From Planctomycetota bacterium (lineage in GTDB: Bacteria > Planctomycetota > Brocadiia > JAADGH01), in contig JAADGH010000013.1 in NCBI GenBank assembly GCA_013152475.1, positions 1 through 38,612 of the forward strand: a stretch of 38,612 bases of DNA, given 5' to 3'. A program made the translations under genes and the position numbers. Of the stretch, positions 6,946 through 14,529 are shown piece after piece; position 1 is the first letter of the stretch; each line of letters begins with the position of its first letter. The notes beneath the pieces were generated by a model. That model ran no database searches. It was not told the origin of the DNA and saw only the letters and a program-made list of their open reading frames with translations.

Positions 6946-8076
6946 ATGGCGAAACGAAAGGCCGGAAAGCTACGGGTCGGCGTCGCCGGTATGCGGCGCG
7001 GAATCAGTTTTGGAAAGACCTTTCAAAGCAGGAAGGACTGCGTCGTTGCTGCGGTATGCGACCCCATCCCGGGGCGCGCCGAATCGGCTGCAAAGACGCT
7101 GGACGCCAAACCGTACACTGACTATGAGGCGTTCTGTAAGTCGGACATCGACGCGGTGGCCATCGTCACCCCGGCCCCGACACATGCCGAGTGCTGTGTC
7201 ATCGCCGCCGACAACGGCAAGCACATCCTCTGCGAGGTGCCGGCGGTTTTCACGCTCGATGAGGCGAGGCAGGTCGTCCGCGCCGTGGAGAAGAGCGGCG
7301 TGAAATACATGTTTGCGGAAAACATGTGCTACTTCGCCTTCATCCAGACCATGCACCAGATGGTGAAGGACGGGCGGCTGGGCGACCTCTTCTACGCCGA
7401 GGGCGAATACATCCACGACTGCCGTGCGCTGATGGAACACCATCCCGACGGCATGGGCGGCGGCGTCAAGGGCAAACCGACGTGGCGCGCCAGCCTGCCC
7501 CCCATCCAGTACTGCACCCACGACCTGGGGCCGATCCTCATGATGATGGAGGACCGCGTCGTCAGCGCCAGCGGCCTGGACTCCGGCAGCCATGTCATGC
7601 CGAAGTACAACACCATCGACATGGAGGTGGGCATCTTCAAGACGGCCAAGGGCGCGGTCATCAAGATCCTCTGCGGCTTCAGCGTCGAGCGCCACCCGGC
7701 GTTCCACTTCATCAGCCTCTATGGCACGGGCGGGTCCATGGAGACGGACCGCTACAATCCGAGCAGCAACCTGAAGGCCTACCTCCTCGACATCCCGCAC
7801 ATACAGGGGATGATGAACATCCCCGTGTCGGTCAGCCACAGGGACGCGCCGCCCGAGGCGAAGCTGGGCGGCCACGGCACGAGCGAGTACTTCATGGTCG
7901 GCGATTTCGTCCGGTGCATCCTCGACGACACGAAACCGGCCATCGACATCTATGAGGGCATGGACTATACCCTGCCCGGCATTTGCGCCCACCTCTCCGC
8001 ACAGCAGGGAGGCGAAGCGGTCAAGGTCCCGGACCTCCGGCCAAAGAAGAAGGCGAAGGCACGGAAGCGGCAGTGA
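6946..8076 (+). CDS. Gfo/Idh/MocA-fold protein with GH109-like motifs
   Basis: A 376-residue Rossmann protein; ATG 6946 has AAGGAG 6 nt upstream. The usual catalytic EKP is replaced by EVP (residues 97-99). That change comes with ENMCY (125-129), GEYIHDCR (153-160), a WR pair (180-181) and THDLGP (191-196). These are the landmarks of GH109, the NAD-dependent glycosidases that use an oxidation-elimination route. The likely outcome is glycosidase or a related oxidoreductase activity on a hexosamine or sugar (inference). The C-terminus is a very basic tail (RPKKKAKARKRQ). No secretion signal is present, whereas many GH109 enzymes are exported. It precedes the nitrilase gene by 59 nt. Confidence 0.8.
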   Translation: MAKRKAGKLRVGVAGMRRGISFGKTFQSRKDCVVAAVCDPIPGRAESAAKTLDAKPYTDYEAFCKSDIDAVAIVTPAPTHAECCVIAADNGKHILCEVPAVFTLDEARQVVRAVEKSGVKYMFAENMCYFAFIQTMHQMVKDGRLGDLFYAEGEYIHDCRALMEHHPDGMGGGVKGKPTWRASLPPIQYCTHDLGPILMMMEDRVVSASGLDSGSHVMPKYNTIDMEVGIFKTAKGAVIKILCGFSVERHPAFHFISLYGTGGSMETDRYNPSSNLKAYLLDIPHIQGMMNIPVSVSHRDAPPEAKLGGHGTSEYFMVGDFVRCILDDTKPAIDIYEGMDYTLPGICAHLSAQQGGEAVKVPDLRPKKKAKARKRQ

Positions 8077-8080
8077 AAGA

Positions 8081-8112
8081 GCGCCACGCTTAAACTCATT
8101 TGAACGTGTCTT
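8081..8112 (+). repeat. CACGCTnAAAC palindromic repeat, copy 1
   Basis: GCGCCACGCTTAAACTCATT and the following TGAACGTGTCTT form an imperfect hairpin. The same sequence with few changes occurs at 31083-31117 (opposite strand) and, with a changed loop, at 31029-31062. Confidence 0.65.
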
Positions 8113-8135
8113 CAATGGGCCAATGGAGATGAACC

Positions 8136-9011
8136 ATGAGAGACGTCACCATCGCGCTGATCCAGCACAACAGCCCCGTGGGGCAGAAGACGAAAAACCT
8201 GGAGCAGACGATCGCCTGGACGAAAAAGGCGAAAAAGAAGGGCGCAGAGCTGATCTGCTTCCCCGAGCTGAATATCACCGGCCACGCCGGCCACCCGGAC
8301 ATGGTGAATGAGGCCGAGCCGGTCCCCGGCGGCGAGACGGTCCATGTCCTTGCTGGCTTGGCCCGGGAGCTGGGGGTCTACATCTCAGCGGGCATTGCCG
8401 AGGAAGACCGCGGCATCCACTACAACACACAGTTCCTCGTTGGACCGGGGGGTTACATCGGCAAGCAGCGGAAGGTGCACCTGTCGAATGACGAGTATTT
8501 CTACTTCCGCGGCGGCGCCGAGCTGCCCGTCTTCGAGCTGCCCCTGGCGCGGGTGGGCATCATCATCTGCTACGACAACATCCTCCCCGAGGTTTCCCGC
8601 TGCCTGGCGGTGAAAGGCGCGGAGCTGTTGCTCTGCCCCCATGCCGCACGCTCGGGGAAGTGGCGGCGGAACACGGATCGGAAGAAGGTCGTCGAATCAG
8701 TCAAAAAGAACTGGCGCATGGTCCACTCGTGCCGGGCCTACGACAACGGCGTCTACGTGGCCATCTGCAACGCGGCGGGACGAGCGGCGATGCGGATCAA
8801 GGGGGTCGAGGCGAACCACGCCGGCGGGTGCATGGTGATCGACCCGAGCGGCAGCATCATCGCCGAGTCGAAGAGCAAGGACGTCCGGGACGAGATGATC
8901 GCTGTCCTGCTCAAGGGCGACGCCGTCTCGGCGCGGCGGCGGCAGTCGTGTTTCAATCTCCAGACGCGCCGGCCGGAGGTGTTCGGCGTCCTGGCAAAAC
9001 CGATGGGGTAA
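8136..9011 (+). CDS. Carbon-nitrogen hydrolase (nitrilase superfamily)
   Basis: A 291-residue enzyme with the full catalytic set: Glu44 in CFPELNITG, Lys113 in RKVHLS and Cys145 in IIICYDN. It therefore should hydrolyse an amide, nitrile or carbamoyl bond through a thioester. After the Cys comes EVSRCLAVKGAELLLCPHA, a standard family region. No signal peptide is present and the length is normal. GGAGATGAACC precedes the ATG. The neighbours (GH109-like protein before, MFS fusion after) suggest a role in catabolism of an amide-bearing compound, but the substrate cannot be read from sequence. Confidence 0.88.
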   Translation: MRDVTIALIQHNSPVGQKTKNLEQTIAWTKKAKKKGAELICFPELNITGHAGHPDMVNEAEPVPGGETVHVLAGLARELGVYISAGIAEEDRGIHYNTQFLVGPGGYIGKQRKVHLSNDEYFYFRGGAELPVFELPLARVGIIICYDNILPEVSRCLAVKGAELLLCPHAARSGKWRRNTDRKKVVESVKKNWRMVHSCRAYDNGVYVAICNAAGRAAMRIKGVEANHAGGCMVIDPSGSIIAESKSKDVRDEMIAVLLKGDAVSARRRQSCFNLQTRRPEVFGVLAKPMG

Positions 9012-9015
9012 GCCG

Positions 9016-9044
9016 TGGCCTGGCTCGCCTGCACTTGCTACAAT
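9016..9044 (+). promoter_or_regulatory. Extended -10 promoter upstream of the MFS-acyltransferase gene
   Basis: TGGCCT (9016-9021), 17 nt, then TACAAT (9039-9044) preceded by TGC. The same arrangement recurs before the esterase gene and the propeller gene. Confidence 0.45.
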
Positions 9045-9082
9045 GCCCGTCAAATGAGCAATCAGCCCACACGCCACAATAA

Positions 9083-10822
9083 ATGATGAAGAAACCCGGC
9101 ATCAAGAGCCGCTCCTTCTGGGCGCTGATGGTGACACAGTTCCTCGGCGCGGCAAACGATAATGCGTTCAAGCTCGTGGTGACGTTCGTTGTGCTCAACA
9201 ACGTGATCACCGGAGGCATCCGAGAAACGGCAGCGTACATGAGCGCCGTGGGCGCGGTCTTCGTCTTTCCGTTCCTCCTCTTCTCGACGTTCGCCGGCGA
9301 CTTGGCCGACCGATTGAGCAAGCGCACCGTTGTGGTGTGGGCCAAGGTCGCCGAGATCATCGTGATGGCCCTGGCCATCGTGCCGCTCTCGATTCGCAGC
9401 GCCTGGATGTCGCTCGGTGTGCTTTTCCTCATGGGCACACAGAGCACATTTTTCAGTCCTGCGAAATATGGCATCCTCCCCGAGATTCTCCCGGATGAAG
9501 ATCTGAGCGAGGGCAACGGGATCATCCAGATGCTCACCGATGTCGCCATCATCACGGGTATGGTCCTCGGCACGCTCCTGGTCCAGCGGTCCCGCATCGC
9601 CGGGTTTGTCTTTGTCAGCATCGCAATCGCCGGCACGGTCACGTCCCTTTTTGTCGGACGCGTTCCGCCTGCGGCAAGCGGGCGGGGCGTCCGCTGGAAT
9701 TTCATCGGGCACATGTGGGGGAACATCCGCGCGATTCGCGCCGACCACGTGCTCTTCCTGAGCATCATCGGCGCCAGCTACTTTTGGCTCATGGGGGCCT
9801 GCTTCCAGATCAACTTCCCCGTCTATGGCAAGAGCGCGGATACGCTGAACATCACCAACGACACCCTCCTCGCCGGCCTGATCGCCGTGACCGCCCTGGG
9901 CATCGGATCGGGCGCGTTCCTGGCGGGCATGGTCAGCGGCCGAAAGGTGGAGTTCGGTCTGATCCCCCTCGGCGCCGTGTTCATGGCGATCTTCAGCCTC
10001 GACCTGGCGCTGAATCCGACATCGATCCTCCGGGCGGGGGTTGATGTATTCCTCCTCGGCTTCGGCGGCGGGTTCTATGTGGTCCCGCTGTCCGCCTTCA
10101 TCCAGCAGCGCGCGCCCGTTGACAAGAAGGGCATGGTGCTGGCCACCAACAACTTCATCACCTTTTCCGCCATCCTCCTTGCGTCGGGGCTGTACTTTGT
10201 GGTCGGTGCGGCGTTCGGGGTCGGACCCTCGGGTATCTTCCTCGCCTTGTCGGTCCTCACCGTTCTGTTTTCCCTGTGGTTCTTTTGGCGGCTGCCCCAG
10301 GTCCCCATCCGCTCGCTGCTCTGGTTCTTCGCTCATTCCACATGCCGCCTCCGCGCGCACAACCCGGGACACATCCCCATCAAGGGACCGGGCCTCCTGG
10401 TGTGCCGCCATGTCTGCGGCACGGATTCCCTGCTCGTGAGCGCGGGGATACCCCGCCTTGTCCGGTTCGTCCTGCCGCGGCCCATGGAGGGAGGATGGCT
10501 GGCGCGGCGGCTGGCCGCTCTTATTCGGTTGATCCACACCAAGGGCGATGAACACATCGACCTTGCGACCGGGGCCCTGAAAGCGGGCGAACTGGTCGGC
10601 GTCTTCGGCGAGGATGAAGAACACGGCAGTGACATGGCTGAGGCACTGATGAAGGCGGCAGGCGAGACCGGTGCGCCTATCATACCTGTTCATCTCGAAC
10701 ACGCCCGGAACGCCGGGCGGCGTCGGCAGGCAGTGAGGATTACCTTCGGCGAGGCGCTCCCGCCAGGCGCCGTGATGGCGGAGGTCCACCAGGCAATGGA
10801 TGCACTTGGGAACAAGGCATGA
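9083..10822 (+). CDS. MFS transporter fused to a PlsC-like acyltransferase domain
   Basis: A 579-residue fusion. Residues 1-410 are an MFS transporter with about 11-12 membrane segments, the opening FLGAANDNAFK and the loop DRLSKRT typical of LplT-type lysophospholipid flippases. The C-terminal 160 residues are soluble and resemble a PlsC acyltransferase: H443 and D448 form HX4D (HVCGTD), GVFGEDEEHGSD stands where FPEG is expected, and IIPVHLEHA is the later conserved strand. In Aas-type proteins a transporter, an acyltransferase and an acyl-ACP ligase are fused; no ligase is seen here. The likely job is lysophospholipid uptake and re-acylation (inference). The start has no strong ribosome site; a 10-codon frame from 9054 overlaps it by ATGA. 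Confidence 0.82.
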   Translation: MMKKPGIKSRSFWALMVTQFLGAANDNAFKLVVTFVVLNNVITGGIRETAAYMSAVGAVFVFPFLLFSTFAGDLADRLSKRTVVVWAKVAEIIVMALAIVPLSIRSAWMSLGVLFLMGTQSTFFSPAKYGILPEILPDEDLSEGNGIIQMLTDVAIITGMVLGTLLVQRSRIAGFVFVSIAIAGTVTSLFVGRVPPAASGRGVRWNFIGHMWGNIRAIRADHVLFLSIIGASYFWLMGACFQINFPVYGKSADTLNITNDTLLAGLIAVTALGIGSGAFLAGMVSGRKVEFGLIPLGAVFMAIFSLDLALNPTSILRAGVDVFLLGFGGGFYVVPLSAFIQQRAPVDKKGMVLATNNFITFSAILLASGLYFVVGAAFGVGPSGIFLALSVLTVLFSLWFFWRLPQVPIRSLLWFFAHSTCRLRAHNPGHIPIKGPGLLVCRHVCGTDSLLVSAGIPRLVRFVLPRPMEGGWLARRLAALIRLIHTKGDEHIDLATGALKAGELVGVFGEDEEHGSDMAEALMKAAGETGAPIIPVHLEHARNAGRRRQAVRITFGEALPPGAVMAEVHQAMDALGNKA

Positions 10823-10828
10823 TCGGTC

Positions 10829-10857
10829 TGGCATCGCGGGGCCGTTCCTGCTACAAT
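10829..10857 (+). promoter_or_regulatory. Extended -10 promoter upstream of the esterase gene
   Basis: TGGCAT (10829-10834), 17 nt, then TACAAT (10852-10857) preceded by TGC. It lies 39 nt before ATG 10897. Confidence 0.5.
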
Positions 10858-10896
10858 CCCACGAAGGTTCTTGCAGTGAGAAGAGGAGGACCGCCC

Positions 10897-12243
10897 ATGT
10901 CTGACGAACTCGTGCAACAATACCTCTATGGCTCGCCGGAGGAAAAGGAGGCCGCCCTTGCCGGGCTCAACGCTGACGTTGACGACCCGATCACCCGGGT
11001 CCGCTCGCGCCTTCTTCGCCAATGGGAAAACCGACCGAAGGGCCTGATTGCCGAGGACCGCTTCGAGCTTTCTCACCTCCGCGAGCGCTACCCGGAGGAA
11101 CTGCTGAGCTTCCTCGTCCCGGACGGCTACGACCCCGCCGAAGCGACCGGTCTGCTGGTCCTCCTCCACGGCGGCGGCTGCGGCACGCCGCGCGACAAGG
11201 CGAAGATGTGGCTGCTGGAAAGCGATGAACCGGCGGCGTACCATTTCGGCAGGGAGCTCAAAAACTGCCCATGGATTTCCGTCGCGCCGAGCAACCTGCT
11301 CCTCCCCACGCACCAGAGATGGTCGAACCCGGAGTCCGACGCCTACATCCTATCCGTCATCGAGGAGGCCGGCTACCGGTACCACATCGACCCCGACCGT
11401 GTGTTCCTCCTCGGCCAGTCCATGGGCGGCTTCGGGGCCTACCACATTGTTCAGACGCTCGGCGACCGCTTCGCGACCGTCGGCTGCCATGCGGGGGCGT
11501 GGTACTACGGCTTTTGGGAGGGGCTGCACGGGGTGGATTTCTACAACATGCAGGGCGTCAACGACGCCGCGCCAGGGAAGAGGCCGCGGTTTACCGAGGT
11601 CGCCTTCGCACGATTCGCGAGCGCGATCCTGAGCGGCTATCATCTCCCGCACACCTACCGCGAGCATCAGGGCGGGCACTCCTTCAGCGATCCGCTGGCG
11701 CGGAAAACTATTCCCGAGTTTTTCGAATACATCAAGACACGCCGCCGCAATCCCTTCCCGGAGAAGGTCGTCACCGCTTCGCGGAAGGGTGCGTTTAGTC
11801 TGTATCCGTCCCCCCATTTCTTTTGGGTGTCGATCAACGAAACCCACTTCGGCACATTCGAGCTGGACCACATCGAACCCACCGAGAGACAGCCCTCTTA
11901 CTGCACCACTGACTTCCGTCATCGGCGCATCCGCTGCGAGGGCGGCACGGTCCATGCCACCAACAACGGCGACAACACCTTCACCGTCGAGACGAGCAAC
12001 GTTTACAGCATGACGCTCTGGTTCCATCCGGACATGGCAGACTTTGCGAAGCCGGTGCGCGTCGTCATCAACGGGGAGACGAAGCACGACGACATCCTGA
12101 AGCCCAACCTGGCAGCCACGCTCGAATCGTTCGGCCAAAGACGCGATCCGGGGATGCTGTTCAGCGCGAAACTCTCGTTCGATCTGAAGGTCAACGACTG
12201 GGAACAGCAGAAAGACTTCCGACAGAAGAAGTCGAAAGAGTAA
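10897..12243 (+). CDS. Alpha/beta-hydrolase esterase (esterase D/PHB depolymerase-like)
   Basis: A 448-residue protein; ATG 10897 has GAGGAGGA upstream. After about 75 residues of helical N-terminus comes the hydrolase core: FLVPDGYDP, oxyanion region LLVLLHGGGCG (86-96), nucleophile elbow GQSMGG with Ser175, and His257/His261 in REHQGGHSF, one of which completes the triad. The last 160 residues (from about VTASRKGAF) form a beta-rich appendage with VTA..LYPSPHFFWVSI and a strand-rich C-terminus of unknown role. No signal peptide. It could be a feruloyl or acetyl esterase working on glycans processed by the next genes. The stop is 2 nt before the GH9 ATG, so the two are co-translated. Confidence 0.85.
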   Translation: MSDELVQQYLYGSPEEKEAALAGLNADVDDPITRVRSRLLRQWENRPKGLIAEDRFELSHLRERYPEELLSFLVPDGYDPAEATGLLVLLHGGGCGTPRDKAKMWLLESDEPAAYHFGRELKNCPWISVAPSNLLLPTHQRWSNPESDAYILSVIEEAGYRYHIDPDRVFLLGQSMGGFGAYHIVQTLGDRFATVGCHAGAWYYGFWEGLHGVDFYNMQGVNDAAPGKRPRFTEVAFARFASAILSGYHLPHTYREHQGGHSFSDPLARKTIPEFFEYIKTRRRNPFPEKVVTASRKGAFSLYPSPHFFWVSINETHFGTFELDHIEPTERQPSYCTTDFRHRRIRCEGGTVHATNNGDNTFTVETSNVYSMTLWFHPDMADFAKPVRVVINGETKHDDILKPNLAATLESFGQRRDPGMLFSAKLSFDLKVNDWEQQKDFRQKKSKE

Positions 12244-12245
12244 CG

Positions 12246-14525
12246 ATGCGCAGCCTATTTATCCTTTCCCTTGTTTGTGTACTGACCGTTGCGACGGCCA
12301 CGGCCCATTCACAGTCCGTTGTCCTGGATGATTTCGAACAGGACAATCCCGCGCCGTGGAGATATTCCGGGCCGGGAACGCTCTCCATCGTCGAGGGCCA
12401 GGCCCCCGGCAGCAAAGGAGCACACATCATGCGCCTGGAAACCACTGCTGCCCTGCGCAACAATCGCATCTGGTGGGGCGAGCTGCGGCTGAAGCCGCTG
12501 CGCATCACGGACTGGTCGAAGTACAACTTTGTCTCCGCCTGGATCCGGGCGTCCGGCGGTCGGCGCATTCACGCCCTGGCCATGTATGCCGAGAATAATG
12601 GCAACCGCCTGGAGAGCCATCACGTTATCCTTCCGCACAACCAGTGGGTCCGTATCCGATATCCGATCAGCGGCCTCGTGCGGGACAAGATGAGCCTATT
12701 TTTTTTCTCCCACTTTGGCGCGGGAGGCCTGCCGGGAGAGGCGCTGGATGAGGTCTATGAGTTCGATGATCTGACTCTTGAAGGGGGGCCGCCCGTGCCC
12801 ATGGCCGGCTGGTCCGTGGCCAGGGGCCGCGTCGCCTTCGCCCATTGCGGTTATCGGCAGGACGAGCCGAAGCGGATCCTCTTCCCGCCGGGAACTCCCG
12901 AACCGGCGGTCGTGCGCACGGCTGACGGAGCGATTGTGGAGGAGGTAGAACTGAGCGACGACGCCTTCGGGAACCGCGTGGCCGACATCACCGAGCTTCG
13001 CACGGAAGGAACATACACCGTCGAGGCCGGCGGCATTAAGACCGAACCCTTTCCGATCAAGCTCGAAGCGTGGGATATCCCGTCCCACGCCGTCATGCGC
13101 TTCATCTACCTGATGCGATGCGGCGGCGCCGTAAAGGACGATCTTGTCGGCCACTCGCCGTGCCACCTCGATAATTGCAAGCCGAGACTTCCCGAAAAAG
13201 CCAACCTCAAACAATGGCCGTTGGCCAAAAAGCACATGGGGCTTCTCGGCGACTGGTTCGACCTTGTCGGCGGCTGGCACGACGCCGGGATCATCGACCA
13301 GTACACCGGCAATACGGGTCTCATCACCTACGCCTTGGCCTGCCTTGTTGAGGGCCGTCCTGAATTGGCCAAGGCCGCCCTGGAGGAGGCGAAGTGGGGC
13401 GGACGATGGCTCGTCAAGGCCACCCTCCCGACCGGAGAAATGGTCATGCACACGAGCGGACAGGTCCGCTGGACGGACAATGCGCCGCGGACGGCGGATG
13501 ATCGCTGCGCCGATGTCCAAGGCTGTTGGCCCGATCACGCGATGAAGGCCGTGGCGGGGATGGCCCGCCTTGCCCGGGTTCTCGGCAAGACCGACCCGGC
13601 GCTGCGCGGGAAGCTCGTCGCCGCGGTTCGCCGAGCCATCCATCACTATCGAGTCCATCGCTTTCCGGGTTACACCGAGACGCAGTTCCAGTTCGTCTCA
13701 TGGGGGGCGCTGGCGGGTCTCGAAGCCCATGCCGCCACGGGCGACGAGGAGGCGCTGGAGTTCGCTCTCCACTGCCTGAAACAGATCCTCGCCTGTCAGG
13801 ACAACAGCGCAGGCGAGGGCTCCGGGTTCTTCTATGCCAACACAAAACACACCCGGCCCTTCCGCTTCGTGCAGGGTCAGGCCATCGGCGTTCTTGCCCT
13901 GGCGCAGGCGTGCTGGCAATGGGACAAGCACCCCCTCGCGCCGGTGTGGAAACAGGCCATTGAGCGCTGGTGCGACGGATACGCCGTTCCCATGATGCGC
14001 TTTTCCGGCGGGTATGGGATCATGGCGTTCGGGCTCTATGACGATGATGAGGACGCTGCCTACCACGGGAAAGAGAGCTGGTGGGCGAAACCGTACGATC
14101 CGAAGGTCTTTGCGCCCTGGCCGAAGGTGACGAATCTTCTCCGGCTCGGGAAGCGTCGCGTTCATGTCTTCGGTGCGCATCGCGGCGGCAACAACCGCAC
14201 CCTCTGCGCCAACGCCGCAGCCTTGCAGGCGGCGGCCAGCGTGCTGAACCGGCGCGATCTGGACGCACACGCGGCAGAGCAGCTTCAGTGGATCACGGGG
14301 AAGAACCCCTTTTCCATCAGCATGATCTCCCACGTGGGCCATCGCTCGCCGATTGCCTACCAGCCGGTCATCGGCGACGTGTTCGGCTCTATGTATCAGG
14401 GCATCGGCAGCCGCAACGGCGACGAGCCGTTCCTATCGCCGAATTGCCATTATACGCAAAAGGAAATCTGGGGGGTCTGCGGCGGACTCTACCTCTTGGC
14501 CATCGCACAAATACCGGCGGGGTGA
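12246..14525 (+). CDS. Glycoside hydrolase family 9 (CelD_N + GH9), exported
   Basis: A 759-residue protein with a signal peptide (about 1-22, ending ATAHSQS). Residues 25-180 are a beta-sandwich, CBM-like. Residues about 190-275 match the CelD_N Ig-like domain (FPPGTPEP..IVEEVELSD..GTYTVEAGG). The GH9 (alpha/alpha)6 barrel follows, with GGWHDAG at 342-348, ITGKNPFSISMISHVGHRSP and TQKEIWGV, whose E740 is the likely acid. The canonical base Asp of DAGD is Ile349 here, though D351 lies two residues on. Typical GH9 enzymes cut beta-1,4-glucans; specificity here is unknown. It overlaps nothing but is nearly abutting both neighbours. A T8 tract at 12699-12706 lies in the coding frame. Confidence 0.85.
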   Translation: MRSLFILSLVCVLTVATATAHSQSVVLDDFEQDNPAPWRYSGPGTLSIVEGQAPGSKGAHIMRLETTAALRNNRIWWGELRLKPLRITDWSKYNFVSAWIRASGGRRIHALAMYAENNGNRLESHHVILPHNQWVRIRYPISGLVRDKMSLFFFSHFGAGGLPGEALDEVYEFDDLTLEGGPPVPMAGWSVARGRVAFAHCGYRQDEPKRILFPPGTPEPAVVRTADGAIVEEVELSDDAFGNRVADITELRTEGTYTVEAGGIKTEPFPIKLEAWDIPSHAVMRFIYLMRCGGAVKDDLVGHSPCHLDNCKPRLPEKANLKQWPLAKKHMGLLGDWFDLVGGWHDAGIIDQYTGNTGLITYALACLVEGRPELAKAALEEAKWGGRWLVKATLPTGEMVMHTSGQVRWTDNAPRTADDRCADVQGCWPDHAMKAVAGMARLARVLGKTDPALRGKLVAAVRRAIHHYRVHRFPGYTETQFQFVSWGALAGLEAHAATGDEEALEFALHCLKQILACQDNSAGEGSGFFYANTKHTRPFRFVQGQAIGVLALAQACWQWDKHPLAPVWKQAIERWCDGYAVPMMRFSGGYGIMAFGLYDDDEDAAYHGKESWWAKPYDPKVFAPWPKVTNLLRLGKRRVHVFGAHRGGNNRTLCANAAALQAAASVLNRRDLDAHAAEQLQWITGKNPFSISMISHVGHRSPIAYQPVIGDVFGSMYQGIGSRNGDEPFLSPNCHYTQKEIWGVCGGLYLLAIAQIPAG

Positions 14526-14529
14526 TGAA

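Noticed and set aside
9054..9086. 10-codon leader frame before the MFS gene
   Set aside because: Overlaps the ATG as ATGA, but has no ribosome site and could be chance.
9062..10834. Long minus-strand frame
   Set aside because: Antisense of the MFS-acyltransferase gene, rich in charged low-complexity sequence.
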